Notes: generated from the letters alone by a model not told the origin. 64,000 bases of DNA from Hahella sp018986435 (GCF_050749805.1 NZ_CP192738.1:3844001-3908000); one strand, 5' to 3'. Counted from the first letter of the stretch, positions 8,105 to 17,742 are shown. Numbers and translations are program-made.

Positions 8105-8556
8105 AGAGGACCTCAGCGCATAACGACTACTGGCTCTTTTGGAGCCGCCATTATTGAGTTTTCAGGATAGCGAAAGAAAAAAGAGTCTGGCGCAAAACGG
8201 ATGACGCTGGCGCGCCAGACTTGTCCAGGGTTGCGTATCTTCGAGACCTTACTTTAGGGAATTATCAGCGAGGGAGTAATACGGGAGGCTACGGAACTTT
8301 TTCCGGAATATCTCAGTAGTATTACTGAACGCCTGCGACATTTTTCCGCCCAGTACATCTACTGCCTGTCCACTAGGTTCGCCAGCTTTCTGCGCTTTCT
8401 ACATCTAATATTTCGCCCCTGCTCCGTAGCGCTACGGATATCAGCGTTCATTTTTGCGTAGCGGTACGAATATTCGGGCGGGCGATGAGTGTATATTGTA
8501 GATAGCATTAGAACTCGATTCACACTGATCGCACTGAAGTAGGAGGAAAACACCCC
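8105..8556. other. 452-base gene-free stretch with palindromes
   Basis: No convincing gene is present. The stretch should hold the promoter of the minus-strand gene at 7814-8104 and that of the plus-strand gene at 8557. It contains a perfect 16-bp palindrome and a near copy 32 bp downstream, listed separately. The short reverse ORF that runs into the 8557 gene looks like a shadow. Confidence 0.6.
8423..8468. promoter_or_regulatory. Paired palindromes, possible operator
   Basis: TCCGTAGCGCTACGGA at 8423-8438 is a perfect 16-bp palindrome. Its 12-bp centre recurs with one mismatch as CGTAGCGGTACG at 8457-8468. The two cores start exactly 32 bp apart, about three helical turns, upstream of the gene at 8557. 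This arrangement fits two dimers of a regulator bound on one DNA face. The regulator is unknown. Confidence 0.4.
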
Positions 8557-8883
8557 TTGTACATCAACTATTCGATTTTGACTGCTGGGATACAAGACTC
8601 CAGCGCAGCCCTCGTCCATACCCAGCAAAACGCAGCTCGTCTGGGCGCCATTCTCGATATTTCTATCGGGCGTATCGTGGAGGACTCAGGGAAGCGAAAT
8701 GAATTTTCTATCGCCAAAAAAGCAGTGGAAGTTCGGCGCTGGTATGACGTTGCATCCCGCAATTCAGACGTGACGCAAATGCAACGCTTTGTCGAGGAGC
8801 GCCTGCAGGAAGATGGCTATCCCAAAAACAGCTTATTCAAGAAGTGGGCGACCCAGTATTTTCAGTTGTACCAAACCCATTGA
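8557..8883 (+). CDS. Small hypothetical protein, 108 residues
   Basis: TTG start, 10 nt after a strong AGGAGG site (8541-8546). The product is a soluble, helical protein with a basic C-terminal half (KKAVEVRRWYDVAS, FKKWATQYFQLY). No signal peptide or known motif is visible. It ends about 40 nt from the 3' end of the convergent sensor-kinase gene. The strong ribosome site and the palindromes upstream argue that it is real and regulated. Confidence 0.6.
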   Translation: MYINYSILTAGIQDSSAALVHTQQNAARLGAILDISIGRIVEDSGKRNEFSIAKKAVEVRRWYDVASRNSDVTQMQRFVEERLQEDGYPKNSLFKKWATQYFQLYQTH

Positions 8884-8922
8884 TAACACGCCATACGCGC
8901 CGGTGACGCCCGCCGCAGCCGG

Positions 8923-11900
8923 CTAGCCGATTGTCTTCAATAGATCGTCGCAATCTCCCAAAGCGGCGATGAAATCGAGCTGAGTCATATGCGCTTCCAG
9001 TTTACTGAAGTAATCTGGATAGCGTCGCTGGTATTTGGTTCGGAGTTCTTCGAAGTGAGTCATCGCGCTCATATCCGAGTTTTCAACCAGTTTCGCCAGT
9101 TTAATGACTTCCCTGCGCAACGTTATGGCGGAGGGAACATCGGCGTCATCCGGCGGAGCCAGTTGCTGGTTAAGACTGTTCAACAGCCCCTGAATGGCGT
9201 CGCTCATGATATCCAGCTCGCCTTGCAAACGACCCAGCGGACCACTGCTATAAGAGCCATGAATCGCCTCACGCTCCACTTGCTGCGTCAACCTGGCCAA
9301 ATCGTCCGCGCCAACGGTGGCGGCGATGCCTCTAAACGTATGCAATACACGGGATAACTCAGATGGCGCTTTACTCAACAGAGCGCTGTCCGACAGGAAA
9401 TCACGCACTTTGGCCAATTCAACGCTGAAGCAACTAACCGCCATACGAAACGCGCCCATATTAGAGCCAAATCGCTTCAAGGCAGAGCTAACGTCCAGGC
9501 CGATTCTCAACCCCGCATCGATCAACTCCTGCCATGGGGGGAGATTGTTATTGAAGGCTGATGCAGGGGCCTCTCCGCCGTTTGTGTGTTGCAGGATAAT
9601 AGCCACCACTTCCTTGATGTCGAAAGGCTTGCCAATATGATCATTCATCCCCGCCATCAGGCAACACTCCCGATCGGAAGCCATGGCGTTGGCTGTCATC
9701 GCCACAATAGGCAGACGGGTTTCTCCCAGCGTGTTGCGAATTTCCCGAGTAGCGGTGTAGCCGTCCATATCCGGCATTTGAATATCCATCAACACCAAGT
9801 CGAATTGGGGCGACGCCTTTTTAACCGCTGCGATCGCCCACCTGCCGCCGCCCACGATCTCCACCTTCGCCCCCACCCGCGTCAAAAGTTCTGTCGCGAC
9901 TTGCTGGTTGGTGAGATTATCCTCCACTAACAGTAAACGTAATCCAAGCAAGGGCTTACTGGCGGACGCGTCGGAAGCGGACACGTCTTCATCAAGCCCG
10001 CCTGATTGCGACGCCTGAGCGTTGACGACCGCATCCAACAGCATGGAGGCAGTAACCGGCTTGACTAACAGGCCGTCAAGAATCGATTTGTAGTTGAAGC
10101 CCACCTTATCCAGCACATTCTTGCCGTGGGCGGTCATCATGATGATCAGTGGGCGTTTTTCCAGCAGCGTCATGCCGCGAATGCGACGACAGGCCTTCAA
10201 CCCATCCATGCCCGGCATACAGTAATCCATGAATATCGCATCAAACCGACCTGTGACTGGAGATTCCAACTGCGTAATGGCCGCAGCCGCCGACGCAGCA
10301 ATATGCACCTCCCAACCGAATGAACGGGCGATGCCGGCAATGGCGGCTTGCGCATATTTATTATCGTCGACCACCAATACTTTCAAATTGCGCAGCTTTT
10401 GCGATAGCGGATAGGCCGTCGCAGCGCTCAGGCTGTGATTTTCATCCAGTTGCAATTCCAGCGTGAACGAAAACACACTGCCCTCGCCCAGACGGCTTTG
10501 GACTCGAATATCCCCTCCCATCAAGTTTACCAATTGGCGACAAATCGCCAGTCCCAGGCCAGTGCCGCCAAATTTTCTGGTGGTGCTGGTCTCCGCTTGC
10601 GAAAAGCCATCAAAAATTAACTGCTGATGTTCTTCGGAAATGCCAATGCCGGTATCGCTGACGTTGAACGCCAGCGCGGCGCTTTGCGCGGTCAGTTTCA
10701 CCATGCGTATCGACAGCGTGACCTCACCTTCCTGGGTGAACTTAATCGCGTTGCTCACCAGATTCAGCAGCACTTGCTTGAGGCGCAGGCTATCGCCAAT
10801 CAGATGTAGAGGAGCCTGTGGATCGATGTCAAATAACAGCTCCAATTCTTTGTTTCCCAAATTGGCGGACATCATGGCGCTGATCTCGCTCATTAGCCGG
10901 TCAATATTGAAGGGATGGGGGTCCAGCGCCAGCTTGCCCGCCTCTACTTTGGAGAAATCCAGAATATCGTTGAGGATGGATAACAAAGAACGTGAAGCGG
11001 CGGAGGTTTTCTCCACATAATCCATTTGCTGGCTATTCAGGGGCGTCATCTGCATTAACTGAAGCATGCCGATAATGGCGTTCATCGGCGTACGAATTTC
11101 ATGACTCATATTCGCCACAAAATCTGATTTGGCTCGGGACGCCTTTTCCGCGCACTCCTTGGCCATGGTCAACTCCATGGTTCTTTGCTTGACCTTTTGC
11201 TCCAGGCTGAGATTAAGCTTGTATACCTCTTGCTGGATAGCTACTTGCTCTGAAATATCCCTGATAGCAAACGCGAAACCGACGACTCCCCCCTCCTCCT
11301 CTTTAATGGGCGAGGCCGCCACCGATACATCCAGCAGCTTGTCGTCCTTACAGCGGCGTTGCGTGTTAATGCTCCGCACAAGTCGCCCTTCCCGGATCAT
11401 TTGCAGGGCGGAGTAGGTTTCTTCCCGCTCCTGTTTAGGAACAATTAACTCGTCTAACGGTTTGCCCTGAACTTCTTTCTCGGTGAATCCAAACATCTGC
11501 TCTGCAGATTTATTCCAGTCAGACACTCGGCCATTCAAGTCCAGACCGATTATCGCTTCACTGGAGCTATTCACAATCGCCGCCAATCGAGCTTGCTCCA
11601 GGGTCACCCGCCACCGGTGACGCATCAACAGCAAGTAGAAATACAGGATCAGCCCCATTGCGCAAATAACGCCGGCCAGCATTTCCAACGCAAATACGCC
11701 AGCTTGCCCCGCTGGGTTAAAAACATAGGCCTCCGGTACACTCACGATAAGCGTTACGCGTCTAGACGTATCCAAGGGATCAAGCGCCAGGGTGCGTCTA
11801 GCGGCAAAAACGAAACCGTCGGCGGTATCATGCAATTCCAGCCCGGAACGGTCTCCCACCAACCTATATTCGTCCTGCCATTGATGGCTCTCGCCTTTGT

Positions 11901-12678
11901 CGAAACCAAAGGTTTTGCTTAGATCCGGGTGCAGGAGGAAATCATTGTTTTCATTCAGGAGAAAAATGGTGAGTTCATTTGGCAGCCCATTAAGTAAGTC
12001 CGCAATGAGAGTATTCACATCCACGTTGATAATCACAATGCCGAACAAAGAATGCTGCTCATCATAGACCGGCGTCGCAACGCGCAATGTGGGTACATCC
12101 GGCCGCTCTACTTCACCGAACTCCCTATTCAGATTGAAGTCCGAGACATATACTTCATCCTCAGCCCGCTCAAGGGTAGCGAGAAAGTAATCCCGTCCGC
12201 CCTTCTGCTGCATTTGTCCTTCTGGCACAGCAATAATTTTGCCTTGCCGGTTGTTGACGCGAACCAGCTCAAGCCCGTTATTAGCCACTCCAATAAAACG
12301 GATTTGCGAAATTTCTCCGCTGGTCTCGATGAACTTGGAAAAAATAGTGGTCAGGCGCTCTTTTAATGTACTGATGGAGTTTTCTTCTTTGGGGTCAAAT
12401 CCGCCATTGGCCGCGGCGCGGATGATGCCCTGTACGGGAGGCGTCTCGGCGAGAAAGAGGGTGTATCTCTTAAACTCATCAACTTCTTCATTAAGGGTTT
12501 CGACTCGGTGGCGCACCTGTTCATACAGCGCCCTCTGTTGTTGCTCCAAGACCCTCTTTTCTTCAACAGAGTAAGCTAACCAATAGACGGGGGCTGAGAG
12601 TAGCAGAAAAATCAGGAACGCCAACGACAATGCCTTCAAACCGAAATGCGAGGCAGAAGAAATCCAACGCTTCACCAT
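8923..12678 (-). CDS. Hybrid sensor histidine kinase (Cache-like sensor, PAS, HisKA, HATPase, two receivers, HPt)
   Basis: A 1251-residue phosphorelay kinase of the inner membrane. A membrane span (about 13-36), a periplasmic Cache-like sensor (~40-320) and a second span (~328-351) are followed by a PAS domain (~362-478). HisKA carries His526 in the NMSHEIRTP motif. The ATPase domain has the N box (NLVSNAIKF) and G boxes (DTGIGI, GGTGLGLAI). Receiver 1 has Asp818 (FMDYCMPGMDG) and receiver 2 has Asp965 (LMDIQMPDMDG). A C-terminal HPt domain has His1113 in LHTFRGIAA. All phosphotransfer residues are present, so a full relay His-Asp-His can run within one protein, with output to an unseen regulator. 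It is transcribed divergently from the diguanylate cyclase at 12938, which suggests a signalling link. The stimulus is unknown. Confidence 0.93.
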   Translation of the reverse strand: MVKRWISSASHFGLKALSLAFLIFLLLSAPVYWLAYSVEEKRVLEQQQRALYEQVRHRVETLNEEVDEFKRYTLFLAETPPVQGIIRAAANGGFDPKEENSISTLKERLTTIFSKFIETSGEISQIRFIGVANNGLELVRVNNRQGKIIAVPEGQMQQKGGRDYFLATLERAEDEVYVSDFNLNREFGEVERPDVPTLRVATPVYDEQHSLFGIVIINVDVNTLIADLLNGLPNELTIFLLNENNDFLLHPDLSKTFGFDKGESHQWQDEYRLVGDRSGLELHDTADGFVFAARRTLALDPLDTSRRVTLIVSVPEAYVFNPAGQAGVFALEMLAGVICAMGLILYFYLLLMRHRWRVTLEQARLAAIVNSSSEAIIGLDLNGRVSDWNKSAEQMFGFTEKEVQGKPLDELIVPKQEREETYSALQMIREGRLVRSINTQRRCKDDKLLDVSVAASPIKEEEGGVVGFAFAIRDISEQVAIQQEVYKLNLSLEQKVKQRTMELTMAKECAEKASRAKSDFVANMSHEIRTPMNAIIGMLQLMQMTPLNSQQMDYVEKTSAASRSLLSILNDILDFSKVEAGKLALDPHPFNIDRLMSEISAMMSANLGNKELELLFDIDPQAPLHLIGDSLRLKQVLLNLVSNAIKFTQEGEVTLSIRMVKLTAQSAALAFNVSDTGIGISEEHQQLIFDGFSQAETSTTRKFGGTGLGLAICRQLVNLMGGDIRVQSRLGEGSVFSFTLELQLDENHSLSAATAYPLSQKLRNLKVLVVDDNKYAQAAIAGIARSFGWEVHIAASAAAAITQLESPVTGRFDAIFMDYCMPGMDGLKACRRIRGMTLLEKRPLIIMMTAHGKNVLDKVGFNYKSILDGLLVKPVTASMLLDAVVNAQASQSGGLDEDVSASDASASKPLLGLRLLLVEDNLTNQQVATELLTRVGAKVEIVGGGRWAIAAVKKASPQFDLVLMDIQMPDMDGYTATREIRNTLGETRLPIVAMTANAMASDRECCLMAGMNDHIGKPFDIKEVVAIILQHTNGGEAPASAFNNNLPPWQELIDAGLRIGLDVSSALKRFGSNMGAFRMAVSCFSVELAKVRDFLSDSALLSKAPSELSRVLHTFRGIAATVGADDLARLTQQVEREAIHGSYSSGPLGRLQGELDIMSDAIQGLLNSLNQQLAPPDDADVPSAITLRREVIKLAKLVENSDMSAMTHFEELRTKYQRRYPDYFSKLEAHMTQLDFIAALGDCDDLLKTIG

Positions 12679-12937
12679 TCCCTTACCTTCCCTTGCCGGC
12701 CTGAGTCACCTTGGGCGGCCCAATGGTATTTCCGATCGAATTACTTTTGGCGCTCATACAAGTCTAGTCTAGATATGGAAACAAGTTGTTACAGAGTGTA
12801 AGTACAACCTCGATATTCTGTATGTATCCTCATCGCATAACGTAGATAGATTACCCCTTATGAGAGGTTTGCGCGTTCCTGCCGGCTTAACTAATCTCTT
12901 AATATCCCCATATGGAATTCGTGGCTAGGACTGGCTA

Positions 12938-14605
12938 ATGAAGCTCAAGTATTTGTTGATTGTCGCCTTTACGCTAGTCGCATCGTTGCCGCTCATGTTC
13001 ACGTTGCAATACCTGAACAGATTCACCACCGAGCAATACCACGCCAAAATTGAATCCCGCCTGTCTGAAATTTCGCTTGCCCACAAAAACCGCCTGATTA
13101 GCGCCGTAGAAAGGCTGATGGAAAGCACAGCCCTCATTTCCAGCCGAACGCAAATGCGCGCCAGCCTTAACAGCTGGAATAACAAAGAGAGTCAAAACGA
13201 GGCGCACACTATCAAAAGCATCATTGAGGACGCCAAGACTGGCCGGGAGACGATTAAACGGATCACGATTTACGATAAAAGACGCCATCCTGTCTCCAGT
13301 ACGGCGAGCGCGATGAAGCCACTGCGTGCGCCTCCGTCGGCAAACGGTAATATCTTCATTTTTTTCAATCAGGAAGAGAACGTCACCCAAGTGTCCGTCA
13401 TCATGCGCCTCATTTACAAGGAAACGCTGATTGGCGCCATTAAGGTCGATTACGACTTGAGCAGCATCCTGCATGAGCAGAGCAAAGGACTGGGTAACAG
13501 CGAAAAGTGGATGTTCGCTTTGCGCGACCATGAAAAGTTCCTGCTGGTCGAATCCATAGATCAAAAAAAAGCGCGAATATCCTATCAAGTCATTCCATCT
13601 GGCCCCAAAAACACGCCAATTATCGAAGCGTTGCAAGGCAACGAAGTTATCATGCGCAAAGCCACAAATCTGGCTGGTACGCCAGTGATAGCCTCCACCC
13701 GATATTTGCCAACTCTGGGCTGGGGGCTGGTGTCTGAGCTGGACGAGTCTGAAGCAACCGCCATCATCGCAGTGGAAAAGCACCGTTTATTCTTCATTGA
13801 GGCGATGATCGTTATCTTTTCCATAGGATTGGGCGCCGCCGTCAGTATGTATGTCGCCAGACCCATTGAGAGCCTGATAAAACAGGTTGAGAACGCCGCA
13901 GACGGACGCCCCTATGAGAACACGCTCCCGGCGAGTCTATTCGAGGTAAAACGTCTCTCCGGCACCTTTAACAGCATGTCCAAATCCATTAACGAACTCA
14001 GGAATAATATTGAAAGTAAGGTCTTCGAGAGAACCAAAGAGCTCGACAAGGAGAACATCGAGTTACGGGAAATCGCCGCCCGGGACTCTTTGACCGGCCT
14101 CTACAATAGACGCTTCTTTCAAAACCGTTTGAACTATGAGTTCAGTCGGGCGAAACGCTATAGCTCGGGGCTGACGCTGGTGCTGCTGGATATCGATCAC
14201 TTCAAAAAAATTAACGATACCAGAGGCCATGCGGCGGGAGATGAGGTGCTTATCCGGCTGTCCGCGTTTCTGAGTCAGTCGCTCCGAAGCTCCGACTTAA
14301 TCGCCAGAATAGGCGGCGAAGAGTTTTGCATTATCCTTCCCGAACATTTGGACGACGGTGTGAAAACCTTCATTGACCGGCTGCGCATCGATATCTCCTT
14401 GCTGGAGTTTCAGCATGAGAGCGAGGCCTTTCAGGTCACCTGCAGTTTTGGCGTAGCTGGATGCCGCAATGACATCACTCACCCCAAAGAGATTCTAAAA
14501 AAAGCGGATGAAGCGCTTTATGAGGCCAAGCGCACCGGCAGAAACCGAATCGTGTATGAGTCGAGCTCCAACGTGATTGTGGATATAAAAAGCAGAAAGA
14601 AATAG
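12938..14605 (+). CDS. Diguanylate cyclase with periplasmic sensor and HAMP domain
   Basis: A 555-residue inner-membrane enzyme making cyclic di-GMP from two GTP. An N-terminal membrane span (residues ~5-24), a Cache-like periplasmic domain (~30-275), a second span (~284-304), a HAMP linker and a short coiled coil precede the GGDEF domain (~385-545). The active site is GGEEF at 459-463, a functional variant. An RxxD inhibitory site (450-453) sits five residues upstream, so feedback inhibition by cyclic di-GMP is expected. The C-terminal EALYEAKRTGRN signature is intact. It is divergent from the hybrid kinase, sharing a ~260-nt promoter region, and is followed by a convergent STAS protein gene. 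Confidence 0.93.
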   Translation: MKLKYLLIVAFTLVASLPLMFTLQYLNRFTTEQYHAKIESRLSEISLAHKNRLISAVERLMESTALISSRTQMRASLNSWNNKESQNEAHTIKSIIEDAKTGRETIKRITIYDKRRHPVSSTASAMKPLRAPPSANGNIFIFFNQEENVTQVSVIMRLIYKETLIGAIKVDYDLSSILHEQSKGLGNSEKWMFALRDHEKFLLVESIDQKKARISYQVIPSGPKNTPIIEALQGNEVIMRKATNLAGTPVIASTRYLPTLGWGLVSELDESEATAIIAVEKHRLFFIEAMIVIFSIGLGAAVSMYVARPIESLIKQVENAADGRPYENTLPASLFEVKRLSGTFNSMSKSINELRNNIESKVFERTKELDKENIELREIAARDSLTGLYNRRFFQNRLNYEFSRAKRYSSGLTLVLLDIDHFKKINDTRGHAAGDEVLIRLSAFLSQSLRSSDLIARIGGEEFCIILPEHLDDGVKTFIDRLRIDISLLEFQHESEAFQVTCSFGVAGCRNDITHPKEILKKADEALYEAKRTGRNRIVYESSSNVIVDIKSRKK

Positions 14606-14675
14606 CTTTCCGCCATACGTAAGTTTTGGCTGGCGCCACGAGCAATCAGACCCGCTCAGGGTGACGTAACCGTTA

Positions 14676-14990
14676 TCAGGGATCGATAGCGGACTCAATG
14701 ACAAATGACTTTTCAAACTTCGCTATTTCAAAAATCTTCCTGATTTCCCTGGAGCAGTTGATGATCTTTATCTTGGCGTTATTGCCTCCCAGATAACGCC
14801 GCATGTTCAGCAGCATACCCAGCGCCGAACTGTCTATGCGAACCGTCTGCCGCATGTCGACGCAAAAACTTCGCGCTTGCGGGTAGGCTTCATAAGCTTT
14901 CCTGAATTGATTTACCAGTCCGAAATCAAACTGACCCCGAATGGTGATAGTGACAGCGCCGTCGCTGGAGGATTTAGTCTCTACGGTCAT
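14676..14990 (-). CDS. STAS-domain protein (anti-sigma factor antagonist type)
   Basis: A 104-residue single-domain STAS protein. The strand-helix core ends in RIDSSALGMLL, the region that holds the phosphorylatable Ser in SpoIIAA/RsbV relatives, followed by KIKIINCS. Such proteins act in partner-switching: dephosphorylated forms bind an anti-sigma or kinase partner. No kinase or phosphatase partner is adjacent, although a PP2C gene lies far away at 52107. It is convergent with the diguanylate cyclase gene. Confidence 0.85.
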   Translation of the reverse strand: MTVETKSSSDGAVTITIRGQFDFGLVNQFRKAYEAYPQARSFCVDMRQTVRIDSSALGMLLNMRRYLGGNNAKIKIINCSREIRKIFEIAKFEKSFVIESAIDP

Positions 14991-15536
14991 AACCCGCTTT
15001 TCCCTGCATGATGTTCGGTTTCAGAGCCCAAGGACAGCCTGGCGATGTCATCCAGCATAACTAAAAGCGTGGATACAGGCTTCCCACAAAGACATATAGC
15101 GAGTGTAATAACTATAGTTCATCAAAAAGATTACAGCAGGCGTTGTTTGGCGATCCGTCTGTTTCCTGTATTTCCAGCCCTTCCCTCTCATTCCCCTGTA
15201 TTCAGATCCAGAGCGATATCGTGCGCAAAGGCCAGTAAGAGCTAGAATGAACGAAACCTACTGGTATTCACTCAGTATGTTTATTCCCAAAGAATTCCCC
15301 ATTCACAAAAACCGCCTCGTGCTAGGGCAAATTCGGCCTGTACCGTGACGATACGCCAGAAACTTACACCGTATACTACGATGAATACCGCTGCGGCCAG
15401 AGTCGGAAAGACGTGGATTTTTAACGAACTGACAGCGTTCAAAACAGGAAAAGATGGCTCTGCACTACTCGTACAGAGCGGATATTGAGAACCTGATCAG
15501 GCAAGAACGGACATGACGATGTCAACGTCAGAAAGA
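14991..15536. other. 546-base stretch without a recognised gene
   Basis: No ORF here has convincing length, ribosome site or known motif. A short open piece near 15340-15423 (LYRDDTPETYTVYYDEYRCG) reads like a protein fragment ending at a TAA and could be a decayed gene or mobile-element remnant, but it is too short to assign. Confidence 0.5.
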
Positions 15537-16511
15537 TCAAGGCTTCGCCATACATCCCAGCAACGGACAGGTAGATGGCTCTTTCATTGCTTCACTATCC
15601 GCTCGCGCTGGCGTCAAAGCACTGAGTTCAGGCCTGACCGGTAAATGCTCAGGTAGCCGTACGTTCCACACCAATCCGACATTCATCAGCCGATTCAGCA
15701 CCCACCAACCGGGGTCAGACTGTCCTTTATAGATCCCCAACATGGCCGAGCCGGGAAAAGCATGATGATTGTTATGCCAGGACTCTCCCATGGTCAGCAA
15801 CCCTGCAAAGCGAACGTTATGGCCCTGAACCGCAGCGCCATTAACATGCCAGTCCCGCTCGCCGCTGTTATGCGCAAAGTATCCAATCAGCCAATGCCCC
15901 GTCACAGACACGGCGACACGCACAGAAATACCCCAAATCACCCAGCTAATGTCTCCGAGCCAATACAATAAAAGCGCCCAGGGCAACTGCTGCCACATCC
16001 AGGTCCTTTCCGTGAATCGATAGACCGGGTCATCTTTGATGGCGCTCTCAGGAGAAAACTCAGGGGGACGCTCCAGACGCAAATCACAATTCAGCTGCCG
16101 CCACCCGTCCGTCAAAAAACCTGTTCCATGGCGAAGATACGAATGACACTTGGCCTTTCTCTGCGCCCAGTCCCGCAGGTCATGCTGATACACCATTCCC
16201 AACGGCCCCGCCATCCCCACCAACACCCCGAGATGCACGAAGAAATACTCCATCCACTTCGGACACTCATAACTCCCATGAATCAACCGCCGATGCATCC
16301 CCAGGGAATGCCCCAGACAAAGCGTCGCAGCAGTAAACACAACAAAGACCAGCAACGCATCCAACGAAAAGGTCAAATACCCGCCAATAATCGCAATCAA
16401 CAAATGCCCCAAATACCAAAAGGACTTCAAAGGCGCCCACACCACCTCCCCCGTGTACGGGCAGCAATTAGCCGTCTCTTGAATTCTGGGGACGCCGTGG
16501 TTTGTTTGCAT
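15537..16511 (-). CDS. Fatty acid desaturase-like membrane protein
   Basis: A 324-residue protein with several hydrophobic segments (~29-66, ~88-108, ~180-210). Two histidine boxes of the acyl-CoA desaturase family are clear: HSLGMHRRLIHGS near residue 68 and HNNHHAFP near residue 245. The second box, normally HxxHH just after the second membrane pair, is replaced by HDLRDWAQRKAKCHSYLRHG, where the spacing is altered. The enzyme would introduce double bonds in acyl chains with a di-iron centre, or have diverged to a related oxidation. It stands alone, with no obvious operon partner. Confidence 0.8.
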   Translation of the reverse strand: MQTNHGVPRIQETANCCPYTGEVVWAPLKSFWYLGHLLIAIIGGYLTFSLDALLVFVVFTAATLCLGHSLGMHRRLIHGSYECPKWMEYFFVHLGVLVGMAGPLGMVYQHDLRDWAQRKAKCHSYLRHGTGFLTDGWRQLNCDLRLERPPEFSPESAIKDDPVYRFTERTWMWQQLPWALLLYWLGDISWVIWGISVRVAVSVTGHWLIGYFAHNSGERDWHVNGAAVQGHNVRFAGLLTMGESWHNNHHAFPGSAMLGIYKGQSDPGWWVLNRLMNVGLVWNVRLPEHLPVRPELSALTPARADSEAMKEPSTCPLLGCMAKP

Positions 16512-16645
16512 ATTTGGCTCGCTACTTTGGTTGAATGTCGGTTGGGGTAATAGTGTTATCTTAATCCGAATGGAATGTTGAGTTTTTTCTTATTATTAAC
16601 ATGGCAATAATATTTTTATGTCAATAATCAGGCGCATTGGTGGGC

Positions 16646-17119
16646 ATGTTTGGGAGTTGGTTAACCAAACGAGAAGAACGCAAGGATCAACAGTTCAGAC
16701 TCACCTATGAGCTAAAAATGGCCACGCTTCGCAAACAGGAAGCAGAGCTTCAGTACAGCCATGAACTGGCGCTGGCTGACAAACAGATTCTGCGTGCGGA
16801 TACCAAAGGGAGAATAAACCGAGATATCGCGGAGACCGCGGCGTTCAAGGACGGGCTTAAAGAGCAGAGTCAAACTTATGGGATGTGGTTTGTGGACGCT
16901 ATCCGGGGTCTGATTCGGCCTCTAATTACTGTCTATCTGCTTATTCTAGCGACCTTTGTGACCCTGAATATTAGCCGTCATCTCGGTGGCGTTGGCGCGC
17001 TGAGCCCGGTCGATTTAATGGCCCTGTACAAAGAGGCCATCGCGCAGATGTTATTTCTGACAACGACGGCCGTTACTTGGTGGTTTGGGTCAAGGCCAAG
17101 CCAAATACGAAAGAGTTAG
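16646..17119 (+). CDS. Holin-like small membrane protein
   Basis: The first ATG in the frame is at 16646; TTG 16637 and GTG 16640 are alternatives without a better ribosome site. The product (~157 residues) has an N-terminal charged, likely coiled-coil region (KREERKDQQFRLTYELKM), then two hydrophobic spans (LITVYLLILATFVTLNI and MLFLTTTAVTWWFG) and a short basic tail. This layout resembles phage and gene-transfer-agent three-span holins, which permeabilise the inner membrane. No other phage gene is nearby, so it may be an orphan or serve another role. Confidence 0.6.
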   Translation: MFGSWLTKREERKDQQFRLTYELKMATLRKQEAELQYSHELALADKQILRADTKGRINRDIAETAAFKDGLKEQSQTYGMWFVDAIRGLIRPLITVYLLILATFVTLNISRHLGGVGALSPVDLMALYKEAIAQMLFLTTTAVTWWFGSRPSQIRKS

Positions 17120-17199
17120 TGTGTTCGTTACGTGCGTATCACAGGATTTTTGAATACTCTCCGACCCAGAGCTCCTTAACCTGCATACATCGTGAGAAA

Positions 17200-17636
17200 T
17201 CATTTTTTTAACAATTCACAAAGCTCGGAAAAATTAGAAAATAGTTCCACCCATCCCAGCCGTTTTCCATTCTCATTCCATTTTTCTTTAATCACAATGG
17301 GTGCAGACAGCTCATCTTTATAATACACCCCCCAAAAAGAGTCACTACCAGCACCGAAATCACCAAGTATAATTAGCTTCTCTGGGTCAATATTTTCGTT
17401 GCTGTCAAACTTAGATAAAACTATATCATCTCCATACTCAATCCTTTTTTTGCATTTAGGAATGGAGGTTTATAGAAATAAATCTTTGCCTCATCAATAA
17501 TCACTCTCGACAGCATACTTTTCTCTATTAGCATTTTTTCGTGCTGAGCAAACTCTTGATCATCAGTCAATGGCCATATTCCAGACTCAATCAAAGAGTC
17601 AATTTCTTTTGGTAGCTCATACTTACCGACTTTCAT
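17200..17636 (-). pseudogene. SUKH (SMI1/KNR4)-like immunity gene, frameshifted
   Basis: The frame begins at ATG 17636 (MKVGKYELPKEIDSLIESG) and breaks at a run of seven A residues on the coding strand (about 17446-17452), ending early at 17421. Moving to the next frame restores coding sequence down to a TGA at 17200-17202. It then reads on through DDIVLSKFDSNENIDPEK, LIILGDFGAGSDSFWGVYY and IVIKEKWNENGKRLGWVELF. The joined ~145-residue product has the layout of SUKH immunity proteins (ILGDFGAGSD followed by WG and a late F-x-x-F-x-E-L). It is AT-rich like the neighbouring immunity genes. It may be a true pseudogene, a homopolymer sequencing error, or a slippery-site switch. Confidence 0.7.
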
Positions 17637-17683
17637 GACTTATTTCCAACTTAGGTAGCCTTAGAATAACTCCCTGCTGCGCC

Positions 17684-17742
17684 AAAAGTCGGCTCAAAAT
17701 GCTCATTTATTCACGATAAACTGTGCTTTTTCGCCGACTTTT
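17684..17742. repeat. Imperfect hairpin with 10-bp perfect arms
   Basis: AAAAGTCGGC at 17684-17693 pairs exactly with GCCGACTTTT at 17733-17742. Inside, ATTTAT (17704-17709) and ATAAA (17715-17719) flank a short loop, so a ~59-nt stem-loop can form. It lies in non-coding DNA at the edge of the immunity-gene array. It may be an REP-like element or mobile-element remnant. Confidence 0.5.
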
